A DNA stretch of 6,382 nt, from the NCBI GenBank assembly GCA_027491555.1, contig JAOZGN010000032.1, positions 1-6,382 on the forward strand, in the 5' to 3' direction. The translations under genes and the position numbers were made by a program. Under the pieces are notes generated by a model. It ran no database searches. It was given only the letters and a program-made list of their open reading frames with translations, and was not told the DNA's origin. Positions 1 through 4,670 of this stretch are shown here, in pieces. Numbering within the stretch: the stretch's first letter is position 1; each line of letters starts with the position of its first letter. The DNA is from Thermoproteota archaeon (GTDB taxonomy: Archaea; Thermoproteota; Korarchaeia; Korarchaeales; Korarchaeaceae).

Positions 1-1
1 A

Positions 2-952
2 GTCGGCAGATCTGCTAGGGGTGGGAGGACGAAGACGGACCCCGAGGTCAAGAGGGGCAGGGTAAGGGGGTGGAGGATCCCGAGGGGGAGGCCCGCGTCG
101 ATTCACGTGACGGCCAGCATAGTGTCGTCCATCTCAGCGGGCGCGGCGCCGGTGGAGGAGGTACTGAGGGTGAGGATAAGGCCGGAGGATGTCAGGGAGA
201 AGCTCTACGAGAGGAACGTTCCCCTGACGGCGATTATAGTCCTAGACCTCAGCGACTCCATGACGCTGGTCAGGATGGAGTTTGCCAGGGCGCTGTCCCG
301 GCTGTACAGGGAACTCAGCTCGAGGAGGGACAGGATAGGGGTCGTCGCCCTCAAGGACATGGACGCGTTCGTGGTGCACCCGCCAACCACGAACGTCGCG
401 AAGGTTGCGAGGCTCCTCGGCAGGCTCAGCGTCTCTGGGCTCACGCCCCTCGCATCCGGCCTGATGCTCGCGCTGGCCCTGGCCAGGGCAGAGAGGCTGA
501 GGGACCCGGACTCCGATCCCCTCGTCATCGTGCTGACCGACGGCTACCCCAACGTGCCCCTGCCAGTTAACCCCCTGACCGGGAGGAAGGGGAGGAGGGA
601 GCACGCGGTCAGCAACGTGCAGAGGCATCAGGCGATCGAGGACGTCGCGGCCGTGGCCCAGCTGATGGCCAGAGAGGGGTTGAAGGTCGCCGTGATAAAC
701 CCCGACCCCGTGGCATCAGCCCACAGGATAACGCCTCAAGGCGCCGGTCAGCTCTACAGGATCTGCCTCTCCGAGAACGGTTGGTTCAACGCCGAGCAGT
801 TCATCAAGCTGGCTTCTAGGAGGTACGACCCATTTGCGGTGGGGTCTGCCGTTTCGGCTCTCATAGCCCATCTGACGGCTGGGGACTACTACACGGCATC
901 ATCTCCGGAGGAGGTTTCAGCCGCACTGAAGGGTCTTCTGGCGGCTAGCTGA
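2..952 (+). CDS. ChlD/BchD-like VWA-domain protein, C-terminal part (5' partial)
   Basis: This is the C-terminal 316 residues of a magnesium/cobalt-chelatase-type protein. The frame is open to the left edge, so the GTG at 107 is internal. The first ~45 visible residues are basic (repeated Arg, Gly, Lys) and resemble the linker that joins the AAA+ part of ChlD/BchD to its VWA domain. The VWA domain follows with a complete metal-ion-dependent adhesion site: Asp82-x-Ser84-x-Ser86 (DLSDS, bases 245-259), Thr148 in SGLTPLASGL, and Asp180 in VLTDGYPN. In the family, this subunit works with an AAA+ ATPase to insert Mg or Co into a tetrapyrrole. Archaea of this kind do not make chlorophyll, so a cobalt chelatase or another AAA+/VWA remodelling role is as likely. 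An AAA+ domain or gene is expected just upstream. The gene is convergent with the V4R regulator, with 19 bases between stop codons. Family is confident; substrate is unknown. Confidence 0.85.
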   Translation, partial: VGRSARGGRTKTDPEVKRGRVRGWRIPRGRPASIHVTASIVSSISAGAAPVEEVLRVRIRPEDVREKLYERNVPLTAIIVLDLSDSMTLVRMEFARALSRLYRELSSRRDRIGVVALKDMDAFVVHPPTTNVAKVARLLGRLSVSGLTPLASGLMLALALARAERLRDPDSDPLVIVLTDGYPNVPLPVNPLTGRKGRREHAVSNVQRHQAIEDVAAVAQLMAREGLKVAVINPDPVASAHRITPQGAGQLYRICLSENGWFNAEQFIKLASRRYDPFAVGSAVSALIAHLTAGDYYTASSPEEVSAALKGLLAAS

Positions 953-955
953 CGG

Positions 956-980
956 GCAAATAGAATCGAAATTATTCTGC
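956..980. terminator. Possible shared 3' hairpin between convergent genes
   Basis: The short junction between the VWA and regulator genes holds a small inverted repeat: AGAAT at 962-966 and ATTCT at 974-978, with GCA and TGC outside it. It covers the regulator stop codon. The local AT content is far above that of the flanking genes. It may help end transcription on either strand, but a 5-bp stem is weak evidence. Confidence 0.25.
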
Positions 981-1667
981 AAGGTAGAACTCCGTTAGAT
1001 TTCCCTTCTTCCTCTCTCTAATCATGCCGTGCCTCTCCAGGACACCGATGTGCCAGCGGAGGGTGCCCAGGCTTAGGCCCAGGTCTCTAGAGATCTGCCT
1101 TAGATGGGCCCCGGGGTTGGCCCTGAGGTAGTCCACGATCGCCCTCCTCACCGAGTGCCTCACGGCAGGATTGGCAACAATCGTCCTCGCTACAAAGACG
1201 CACGCCGGGTCTCCGCGGGAGTAGCACTCTCTCTCCTCGACGAACACGGTCTCACCGAGGACTTCGGACAGGAAGCCAGCCGCGAACCCCCTGGTGAAGT
1301 TGCAGCCAGCGCTGGATGAGTAGACGAGCCTCATCTTCCTCGCCTCAAGCGAGCCCTCCACCCTCAGGGAGATCTCCCGCGGAGTCTCGTGCACCACCCT
1401 GACATCGTCGACTAGGCCAAGATCCATCAGGACCGACCTCAGCCCCTCCACCGGGTCCGCGAGGCCCATCTTGGCCATCTCCCTCCCGACCCTCTCGCCG
1501 ACCCTCAGGCCAAACATGTAGATCACAAGGCCACCCTCCTCGGTGGACGCTTGGACGAGATACATCAGGTTGGAGCACATGCCCCTGAGGAGGGAGGCGG
1601 AGTCCGGCCCAAGGACGGCCACGATCGCCCTCTCAGCCATTTTTCCAGATCCCGGCTCTCTGGCCAT
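972..1667 (-). CDS. V4R-domain sensor fused to a C-terminal winged helix-turn-helix (transcription regulator)
   Basis: This 231-residue protein has two parts. Residues ~10-160 form a V4R (4-vinyl reductase) domain, a small-molecule-binding fold found in BchJ and in phenol sensors such as DmpR, PoxR and MopR. Its end carries Cys122, Glu145, Cys148 and Cys156; this spacing equals the zinc ligands I recall for MopR (C155, E178, C181, C189). Residues ~165-231 form an ArsR/MarR-like winged helix, with the likely recognition helix around 199-211 (SLGTLRWHIGVLERHG) and a basic wing near 217-223. It is therefore probably a one-component, ligand-responsive DNA-binding protein. Start: ATG at 1667 has no SD, but a TATA-like box lies about 30 bases upstream, as expected of a leaderless archaeal mRNA. 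ATG at 1640 (residue 10) is the alternative and would not damage the domain. It diverges from the sulfur operon, which it might control. The ligand is unknown. Confidence 0.85.
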   Translation of the reverse strand: MAREPGSGKMAERAIVAVLGPDSASLLRGMCSNLMYLVQASTEEGGLVIYMFGLRVGERVGREMAKMGLADPVEGLRSVLMDLGLVDDVRVVHETPREISLRVEGSLEARKMRLVYSSSAGCNFTRGFAAGFLSEVLGETVFVEERECYSRGDPACVFVARTIVANPAVRHSVRRAIVDYLRANPGAHLRQISRDLGLSLGTLRWHIGVLERHGMIRERKKGNLTEFYLAE

Positions 1668-1691
1668 CGTCTATCCGAGTTAGCGGTGCTT

Positions 1692-1700
1692 CGATAAAAC
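1692..1700 (-). promoter_or_regulatory. TATA-like box for the V4R regulator
   Basis: On the minus strand this reads GTTTTATCG. Its centre is about 30 bases from the ATG at 1667, which would put transcription start at or within a few bases of that codon. This fits a leaderless transcript and explains the missing SD. Confidence 0.45.
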
Positions 1701-1755
1701 GTTCCCCTCAATCTCCAACCGGCGCGCCAGAGCGTCCAGACGATCGTTCTACTCT

Positions 1756-1763
1756 CCTTAACA
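1756..1763 (+). promoter_or_regulatory. Weak TATA-like box for the sulfur operon
   Basis: The most AT-rich stretch ahead of the DsrE2 gene is CCTTAACA. A start about 26 bases downstream, near 1786, would give a short leader that just contains the SD site. The match is poor and no other candidate is better. The rest of the 1668-1803 spacer holds an 8-bp GGCGCGCC palindrome at 1721-1728 but no clear long operator. Confidence 0.3.
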
Positions 1764-1789
1764 CTCCTCCGGGACGTGAACAATCAACG

Positions 1790-1799
1790 GGAGAGTGAT
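1790..1799 (+). promoter_or_regulatory. Ribosome binding site that decides the DsrE2 start
   Basis: GGAG, one extra A, then GTGAT matches the full archaeal SD consensus GGAGGTGAT with a single inserted base, four bases before ATG 1804. The in-frame GTG at 1795 lies inside this site, so it is very unlikely to be the start codon. Confidence 0.6.
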
Positions 1800-1803
1800 T
1801 CTC

Positions 1804-2265
1804 ATGGCCAAGAAGCTGATGATCGTTGCCTCCAAGGGTAGCCTGGACATGGCTTACCCTCCCCTGATCCTGGCCCAGACTGCCGCCGCCTTGGGCATGG
1901 AGGCGGCCGTGTTCTTCACGTTCTGGGGCCTTGACATAATCAGGAAGGACAGGGTAGACAGCCTGAAGGTCACCCCGGTGGGCAACCCGTCCATGGGGAT
2001 GCCAGCGATCCTCTCGATCCTCCCCGGCATGACCGGCATGGCCACCAGCATGATGAAGAAGAAGATCAAGGAGCTGGGGATGCCGACAATAAGGGAGATG
2101 CTCAAGGAGCTGAAAGAGCTGGGCGTCAAGCTATACGCGTGCTCCAACACGGTCGAACTCATGGGGCTCAAGAGGGAGGACCTGATTGATGAGGTGGACG
2201 ACATAGTCGGCGCCACCTTCTTCCTCCAGCAGGCTGCCGATGATGCCATCGTGCTCTTCGTGTAA
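1804..2265 (+). CDS. dsrE2: DsrE2-like DsrE/DsrF-family sulfur-carrier protein
   Basis: This 153-residue protein has the DsrE/DsrF-like fold. It opens with a β-strand (KKLMIVASKG), followed by a helix and strand that form a long hydrophobic region ending in VFFTFWGLD, a segment typical of the DsrE2 branch. A second apolar, Met-rich stretch runs from about residue 62 to 86. The only cysteine is Cys113, in LYACSNTVELMGL, which is the conserved persulfide-carrying position of the family. Family members relay sulfane sulfur or thiosulfate between TusA-type carriers and oxidising enzymes such as Dsr or sHdr; DsrE2 proteins may associate with the membrane. ATG 1804 is chosen because GTG 1795 falls inside the SD. 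It is the first gene of a three-gene operon, 36 bases ahead of the SQR-like flavoprotein, so it could accept the sulfur that enzyme produces. The subtype assignment is by recognition of motifs only. Confidence 0.85.
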   Translation: MAKKLMIVASKGSLDMAYPPLILAQTAAALGMEAAVFFTFWGLDIIRKDRVDSLKVTPVGNPSMGMPAILSILPGMTGMATSMMKKKIKELGMPTIREMLKELKELGVKLYACSNTVELMGLKREDLIDEVDDIVGATFFLQQAADDAIVLFV

Positions 2266-2287
2266 ACGCCCGCGCGGAACAAGTTCA

Positions 2288-2295
2288 GGGGGAGG
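2288..2295 (+). promoter_or_regulatory. Ribosome binding site supporting the TTG start of the SQR-like gene
   Basis: A purine run containing GGAGG (2291-2295) ends six bases before TTG 2302. It supports that codon over GTG 2323, which would cut into the first strand of the FAD-binding fold. Confidence 0.6.
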
Positions 2296-2301
2296 AGAGA
2301 G

Positions 2302-3492
2302 TTGGGTGAAGGGGGCAGAGTTGTGGTAGTCGGCGGGGGAGGCGGCGGGGCCATAGCCGCCAACCTCCTTGCTGAGAAGTACAGCGTCACCGTCATCGAC
2401 CGCAGTGAGTACCACTACTTTCAGCCCGGAAACCTGTTCATAGCATTTCAGGGTAAGAGCCCCACCCTCTACAGAAGGAGGATTGTTGATCTCCTCAACC
2501 CAAGTGTAAAGTTTGTTCACGACGAGGTCACCTCCGTCGACCTCGACGAGAGGAGGGTCATAACGGCCAGCGGAAGGGAGTTCACCTACGAACACCTCAT
2601 CATAGCCGCGGGCGTCCACCTCGACTACTCGGCCTTGGAGGGCCACGAGGACCTCCTAAACAAGTTCGGCGACTACTACCACACCCAAGAGATGGCTGCG
2701 AGACTTTACGAGTCTCTGAGGGGGCTCAAGGGGGGCACCTTCGTCATAGCGGTGGCGGATCCTATATACAAGTGCCCGCCGGGGCCGCTCAAGGCCGCAT
2801 TTCTGTCTAAGGAACTCATGGATCGAATGGGGAGGTCGAGGTCTGTCAAGGTCGTACTGGCCGTCCCGTTTCCGCACGCCTACCCCTCAAAAACCATCAG
2901 CGACATCGTAGAGCCTGAGCTAGAGGCAAGGGAGATAGAGGTGAGGACCATCTTTACGGCAGATCGGATCGACCTAGAGAAGAGGAAAATCATCAGCCTC
3001 GAGGGAGAGGAGCTTGAGTTCGACGTCGCGACCGTGGTTCCGCCCAACGAGGGCCCCAAGATCGAAGTTCGTCCCGACGGCGTCAGAGACATAAGCGGAT
3101 TCTTCAAGATAGACAAGTTCACCAGCCAAGTGGAGGGGTACGACGACGCGTTTGCGATCGGCGACTGCACCAACGCCCCAACATCAAAGAGCGGGGTCAC
3201 GGCGCACCTCCAGGCCGAGACGGTCGCGAAGAGGATAATGGGGATGGACGCTCGGTACAGAGGGAGGACCAACTGCCCCATCATAGTAGACGGGTTGGGA
3301 ACGTTCGTGATCAGCGACTACGACCATCCCCCGGTGCCGGTGAGGCTGTCCAAGTTCAAGAGGTTCATGGAGGATCTGTTTGTGGCCGCATACTGGAGCA
3401 GCATTAGGAATCCCGGGTTCTGGGGGCCTGTTTTTGAGGCTTACTTCAGGTCCACTGAGCCCGAGGTTCTGGAGAAGGTGGGAGGGTGGTGA
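2302..3492 (+). CDS. Sulfide:quinone oxidoreductase-like FAD flavoprotein
   Basis: This 396-residue protein belongs to the two-dinucleotide-binding-domain flavoproteins. The N-terminal FAD fold has a glycine run at residues 11-16 after strand RVVVV and an acidic residue, Asp33, closing the βαβ unit. The second FAD contact is FAIGD at 284-288, next to Cys289. Cys158 in YKCPPGPLKAAF and Cys325 in TNCPIIVDGLG sit where SQR and flavocytochrome c sulfide dehydrogenases keep their redox cysteines; NDH-2 enzymes lack these. SQR oxidises sulfide at the membrane surface, passes electrons to quinone, and releases sulfane sulfur or polysulfide. The C-terminus (~352-385) is rich in Phe, Trp and Tyr, consistent with a monotopic membrane anchor. 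No signal peptide is seen, so it is probably on the cytoplasmic face. The start is TTG behind a strong SD. It is followed closely by DUF1641, a recurrent SQR partner in archaea. CoA-disulfide-reductase-like activity is a less likely alternative. Confidence 0.8.
   Translation: MGEGGRVVVVGGGGGGAIAANLLAEKYSVTVIDRSEYHYFQPGNLFIAFQGKSPTLYRRRIVDLLNPSVKFVHDEVTSVDLDERRVITASGREFTYEHLIIAAGVHLDYSALEGHEDLLNKFGDYYHTQEMAARLYESLRGLKGGTFVIAVADPIYKCPPGPLKAAFLSKELMDRMGRSRSVKVVLAVPFPHAYPSKTISDIVEPELEAREIEVRTIFTADRIDLEKRKIISLEGEELEFDVATVVPPNEGPKIEVRPDGVRDISGFFKIDKFTSQVEGYDDAFAIGDCTNAPTSKSGVTAHLQAETVAKRIMGMDARYRGRTNCPIIVDGLGTFVISDYDHPPVPVRLSKFKRFMEDLFVAAYWSSIRNPGFWGPVFEAYFRSTEPEVLEKVGGW
3488..3492 (+). promoter_or_regulatory. 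Ribosome binding site overlapping the SQR stop codon
   Basis: GGTGA overlaps the TGA stop of the flavoprotein and lies six bases before TTG 3499. This arrangement suggests that the two genes are translationally coupled. Confidence 0.55.
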
Positions 3493-3498
3493 GTCCAG

Positions 3499-3924
3499 TT
3501 GGCTGACGATTTGGAGGTCGGTTCTATCCGGATAGACGAGGAAGGGGCTGAAGCGCTCATCAAGTTCGTTGACCTTCTCAAGAGAGTCAACGAACTGGGC
3601 CTGCTCGATACGCTCTCAGATCTCCTGTCAGAGGATGTTATTGGCGGGCTCGCGAGACTGCTCGTGAACACCGGTTCGCTTAAGGCGCTGGATAACGCAG
3701 ATAGGCTTGTGAGCCTTCTGAGTCGCGTCGATTACGACTCCCTGGATAGGATGGGTGATCTGATCGCTGCATTCTCAAGCGCGGTAGGTGAGGAGAGCAA
3801 ACCCATTGGACTCATCGGGCTCGCCACGTCCCTGCGAGATCCCGACATAAGGAGGGGTCTCGGGTTCACCTTGAACATCCTCAAAGCTGTGGGAAGATCG
3901 CTCCGTGAGGACTCAAAGGGCTGA
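3499..3924 (+). CDS. DUF1641-family protein, probable SQR partner
   Basis: This 141-residue acidic, leucine-rich protein is probably all-helical. The family signature is at residues 104-132: a GLIGLATSLRDPDIRRG stretch, then GLGF and a helix ending in KAVG. It has no cysteine, no clear membrane segment and no signal peptide. DUF1641 proteins have no proven biochemical role; they are repeatedly encoded next to SQR-like or NDH-2-like flavoproteins in archaea and next to formate-dehydrogenase-like genes in bacilli, which suggests an accessory or docking function for a membrane-bound redox enzyme. Here the gene starts (TTG) only six bases after the flavoprotein stop, with its SD overlapping that stop, so co-production is likely. 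It ends the operon and is convergent with the first tusA gene. Confidence 0.8.
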   Translation: MADDLEVGSIRIDEEGAEALIKFVDLLKRVNELGLLDTLSDLLSEDVIGGLARLLVNTGSLKALDNADRLVSLLSRVDYDSLDRMGDLIAAFSSAVGEESKPIGLIGLATSLRDPDIRRGLGFTLNILKAVGRSLREDSKG

Positions 3925-3940
3925 CTGCCCACCCCCACAA

Positions 3941-3948
3941 TCTCTTTT
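3941..3948 (+). terminator. Possible T-rich terminator of the dsrE2-SQR-DUF1641 operon
   Basis: TCTCTTTT begins 16 bases after the DUF1641 stop, in an otherwise C- and G-rich junction. Archaeal transcription often ends at such T-runs without a hairpin. The run has only four uninterrupted T bases. Confidence 0.35.
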
Positions 3949-3971
3949 GCCCGAGGGGGCATAGGCGGGCA

Positions 3972-3978
3972 TAAAAAC
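3972..3978 (-). terminator. T-run terminator of the minus-strand tusA gene
   Basis: On the minus strand this reads GTTTTTA, 16 bases past the stop codon of the tusA gene. It is a five-T run of the kind that ends archaeal transcripts. Confidence 0.5.
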
Positions 3979-3994
3979 GAGAGAGGGGTAGGGC

Positions 3995-4228
3995 TCACTT
4001 CTTGGCCGTGATCTTGATGACGGCCTTGATAACTCCGTCCTCCTCTTTGAGTTCAACCAGCTCGTTGCCGGTTCTGGAGATCCACGCCTGGACATCAGGC
4101 TTGAAGCCTGGATCGGTGGCGAGGACCTCTATGGTGTCCCCGTTCTTCGCCTTCCTGTAGGCCTTGGTCAGCGCGGAGATGGGTCCCGGGCACGCCATAC
4201 CCCTTGCGTCAACCTGGATCGTGGCCAA
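3995..4228 (-). CDS. tusA: TusA-family sulfur carrier (CPGP type)
   Basis: This is a full-length 77-residue TusA/SirA-like protein with the βαβαββ pattern. The catalytic Cys13 lies in DARGMACPGPISALTKA, the family's CPxP motif at the start of the first helix; it is the only cysteine and would carry sulfur as persulfide or thiosulfonate. EVLATDPG at 34-41 is a second conserved block. The start is TTG with GGTGA six bases upstream. In sulfur oxidisers, TusA passes sulfur between rhodanese, DsrE proteins and Dsr or sHdr; elsewhere it serves tRNA thiolation or molybdenum-cofactor sulfuration. Location next to DsrE2 and an SQR-like gene favours the oxidative role here. It is convergent with DUF1641 and divergent from a second tusA. 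Confidence 0.9.
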   Translation of the reverse strand: MATIQVDARGMACPGPISALTKAYRKAKNGDTIEVLATDPGFKPDVQAWISRTGNELVELKEEDGVIKAVIKITAKK

Positions 4229-4234
4229 ACTCGG

Positions 4235-4239
4235 TCACC
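4235..4239 (-). promoter_or_regulatory. Ribosome binding site supporting the TTG start of tusA
   Basis: The minus strand reads GGTGA here, six bases before the TTG at 4228-4226. No other in-frame start codon before the conserved first strand has such a site. Confidence 0.55.
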
Positions 4240-4259
4240 GTTCTCCCTAGCTTCAGGGA

Positions 4260-4267
4260 TTATTTAA
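4260..4267 (-). promoter_or_regulatory. TATA-like box for the minus-strand tusA
   Basis: The minus strand reads TTAAATAA, centred about 26 bases before the SD site at 4235-4239. A transcript starting there would have a leader of about 10 bases. The element is nearly symmetric (TTATTTAA on the plus strand), so it might also serve the other direction. Confidence 0.45.
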
Positions 4268-4277
4268 GGGTATTAGG

Positions 4278-4287
4278 CTATACATAT
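4278..4287 (+). promoter_or_regulatory. TATA-like box for the plus-strand tusA
   Basis: CTATACATAT is the most AT-rich element ahead of the second tusA. A start about 26 bases downstream, near 4308, would place the base of the strong hairpin at the very 5' end of the mRNA. The TTATTTAA at 4260-4267 is an alternative. Confidence 0.4.
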
Positions 4288-4307
4288 GTTGAGGTGTGTA
4301 AGAGAAG

Positions 4308-4349
4308 TCTCCCTGCGGCGGGGTCCGGCACCCGCCGCCCAAGGGGAGA
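4308..4349 (+). repeat. Strong two-part hairpin in the leader of the second tusA
   Basis: The inner arms GCGGCGGG (4315-4322) and CCCGCCGC (4331-4338) pair perfectly over 8 bp around an 8-base loop with CCGG exactly at its centre. Outside them TCTCCC (4308-4313) pairs with GGGAGA (4344-4349) over 6 bp, across an asymmetric internal loop of one base on the left and five on the right. The structure ends 14 bases before the SD at 4364-4372, so it does not mask it. It could be an mRNA 5' structure, a DNA operator dyad or a small structured RNA. Confidence 0.6.
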
Positions 4350-4363
4350 GAGCACGACTGGGA

Positions 4364-4372
4364 GAGGGGATC
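4364..4372 (+). promoter_or_regulatory. Ribosome binding site for the second tusA
   Basis: GAGGGGATC matches the SD consensus GAGGTGATC with one change and lies four bases before GTG 4377. It supports this start over the out-of-frame GTG at 4375. Confidence 0.5.
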
Positions 4373-4376
4373 ACGT

Positions 4377-4619
4377 GTGTCTGTAGTCAAACCGGACAAG
4401 ACGCTCGATGCTAGAGGCCTCATGTGTCCCCTACCTGTCATCAGGACGAGCAGGGCAGTGAGGGATGTCCCGATCGGGGGAGTGCTAGAGGTGCTGGCCA
4501 CAGACCCAGGGTCCATCGCGGACATCCCGGCCTGGGCCAAGTTCCAAGGTCACGAGGTTCTGGCCGTCCAGCGGCTGGGAGGGAACGTGATAAGGTTCCT
4601 AATCAGACGAAAGCGTTGA
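4377..4619 (+). CDS. TusA-family sulfur carrier (CPLP type)
   Basis: This is a second full-length TusA-like protein, 80 residues. The catalytic Cys17 lies in LDARGLMCPLPVIRTS, and EVLATDPG recurs at 38-45. Aligned by eye, about a third of positions match the neighbouring CPGP-type TusA, so the two are old paralogues rather than a recent duplication. The sheet edge ends in an unusually basic tail (RRKR). Cys17 is the only cysteine. The role is the same in principle, carrying sulfur as a persulfide, but with different partners likely. The start is GTG behind a good SD, after a leader with a strong hairpin. It is convergent with the metal ATPase gene, 51 bases apart; that junction shows no T-run or hairpin. 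Confidence 0.88.
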   Translation: MSVVKPDKTLDARGLMCPLPVIRTSRAVRDVPIGGVLEVLATDPGSIADIPAWAKFQGHEVLAVQRLGGNVIRFLIRRKR

Positions 4620-4670
4620 ACTCACCACCGAATCCACGCTCCTTGCCACCCAAGCTGACCCTAGCCCCGC

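Noticed and set aside
107..109. GTG as start of the VWA protein
   Set aside because: The reading frame continues to the left edge and the extra residues match the basic linker of ChlD-type proteins, with no SD before this GTG.
70..570. Plus-strand 166-codon frame rich in Gly, Arg and Glu
   Set aside because: It overlaps the VWA gene in another frame, has no recognisable motif, and the VWA frame has a complete metal site.
1854..2646. Two minus-strand frames (171-180 codons) opposite the DsrE2 and SQR-like genes
   Set aside because: Low-complexity shadow frames crossing the boundary of two well-supported genes; no conserved motif or SD.
4291..4376. A tRNA or box C/D guide RNA in the spacer between the tusA genes
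   Set aside because: The hairpin is not part of a cloverleaf, and no paired C (RUGAUGA) and D (CUGA) boxes are present.
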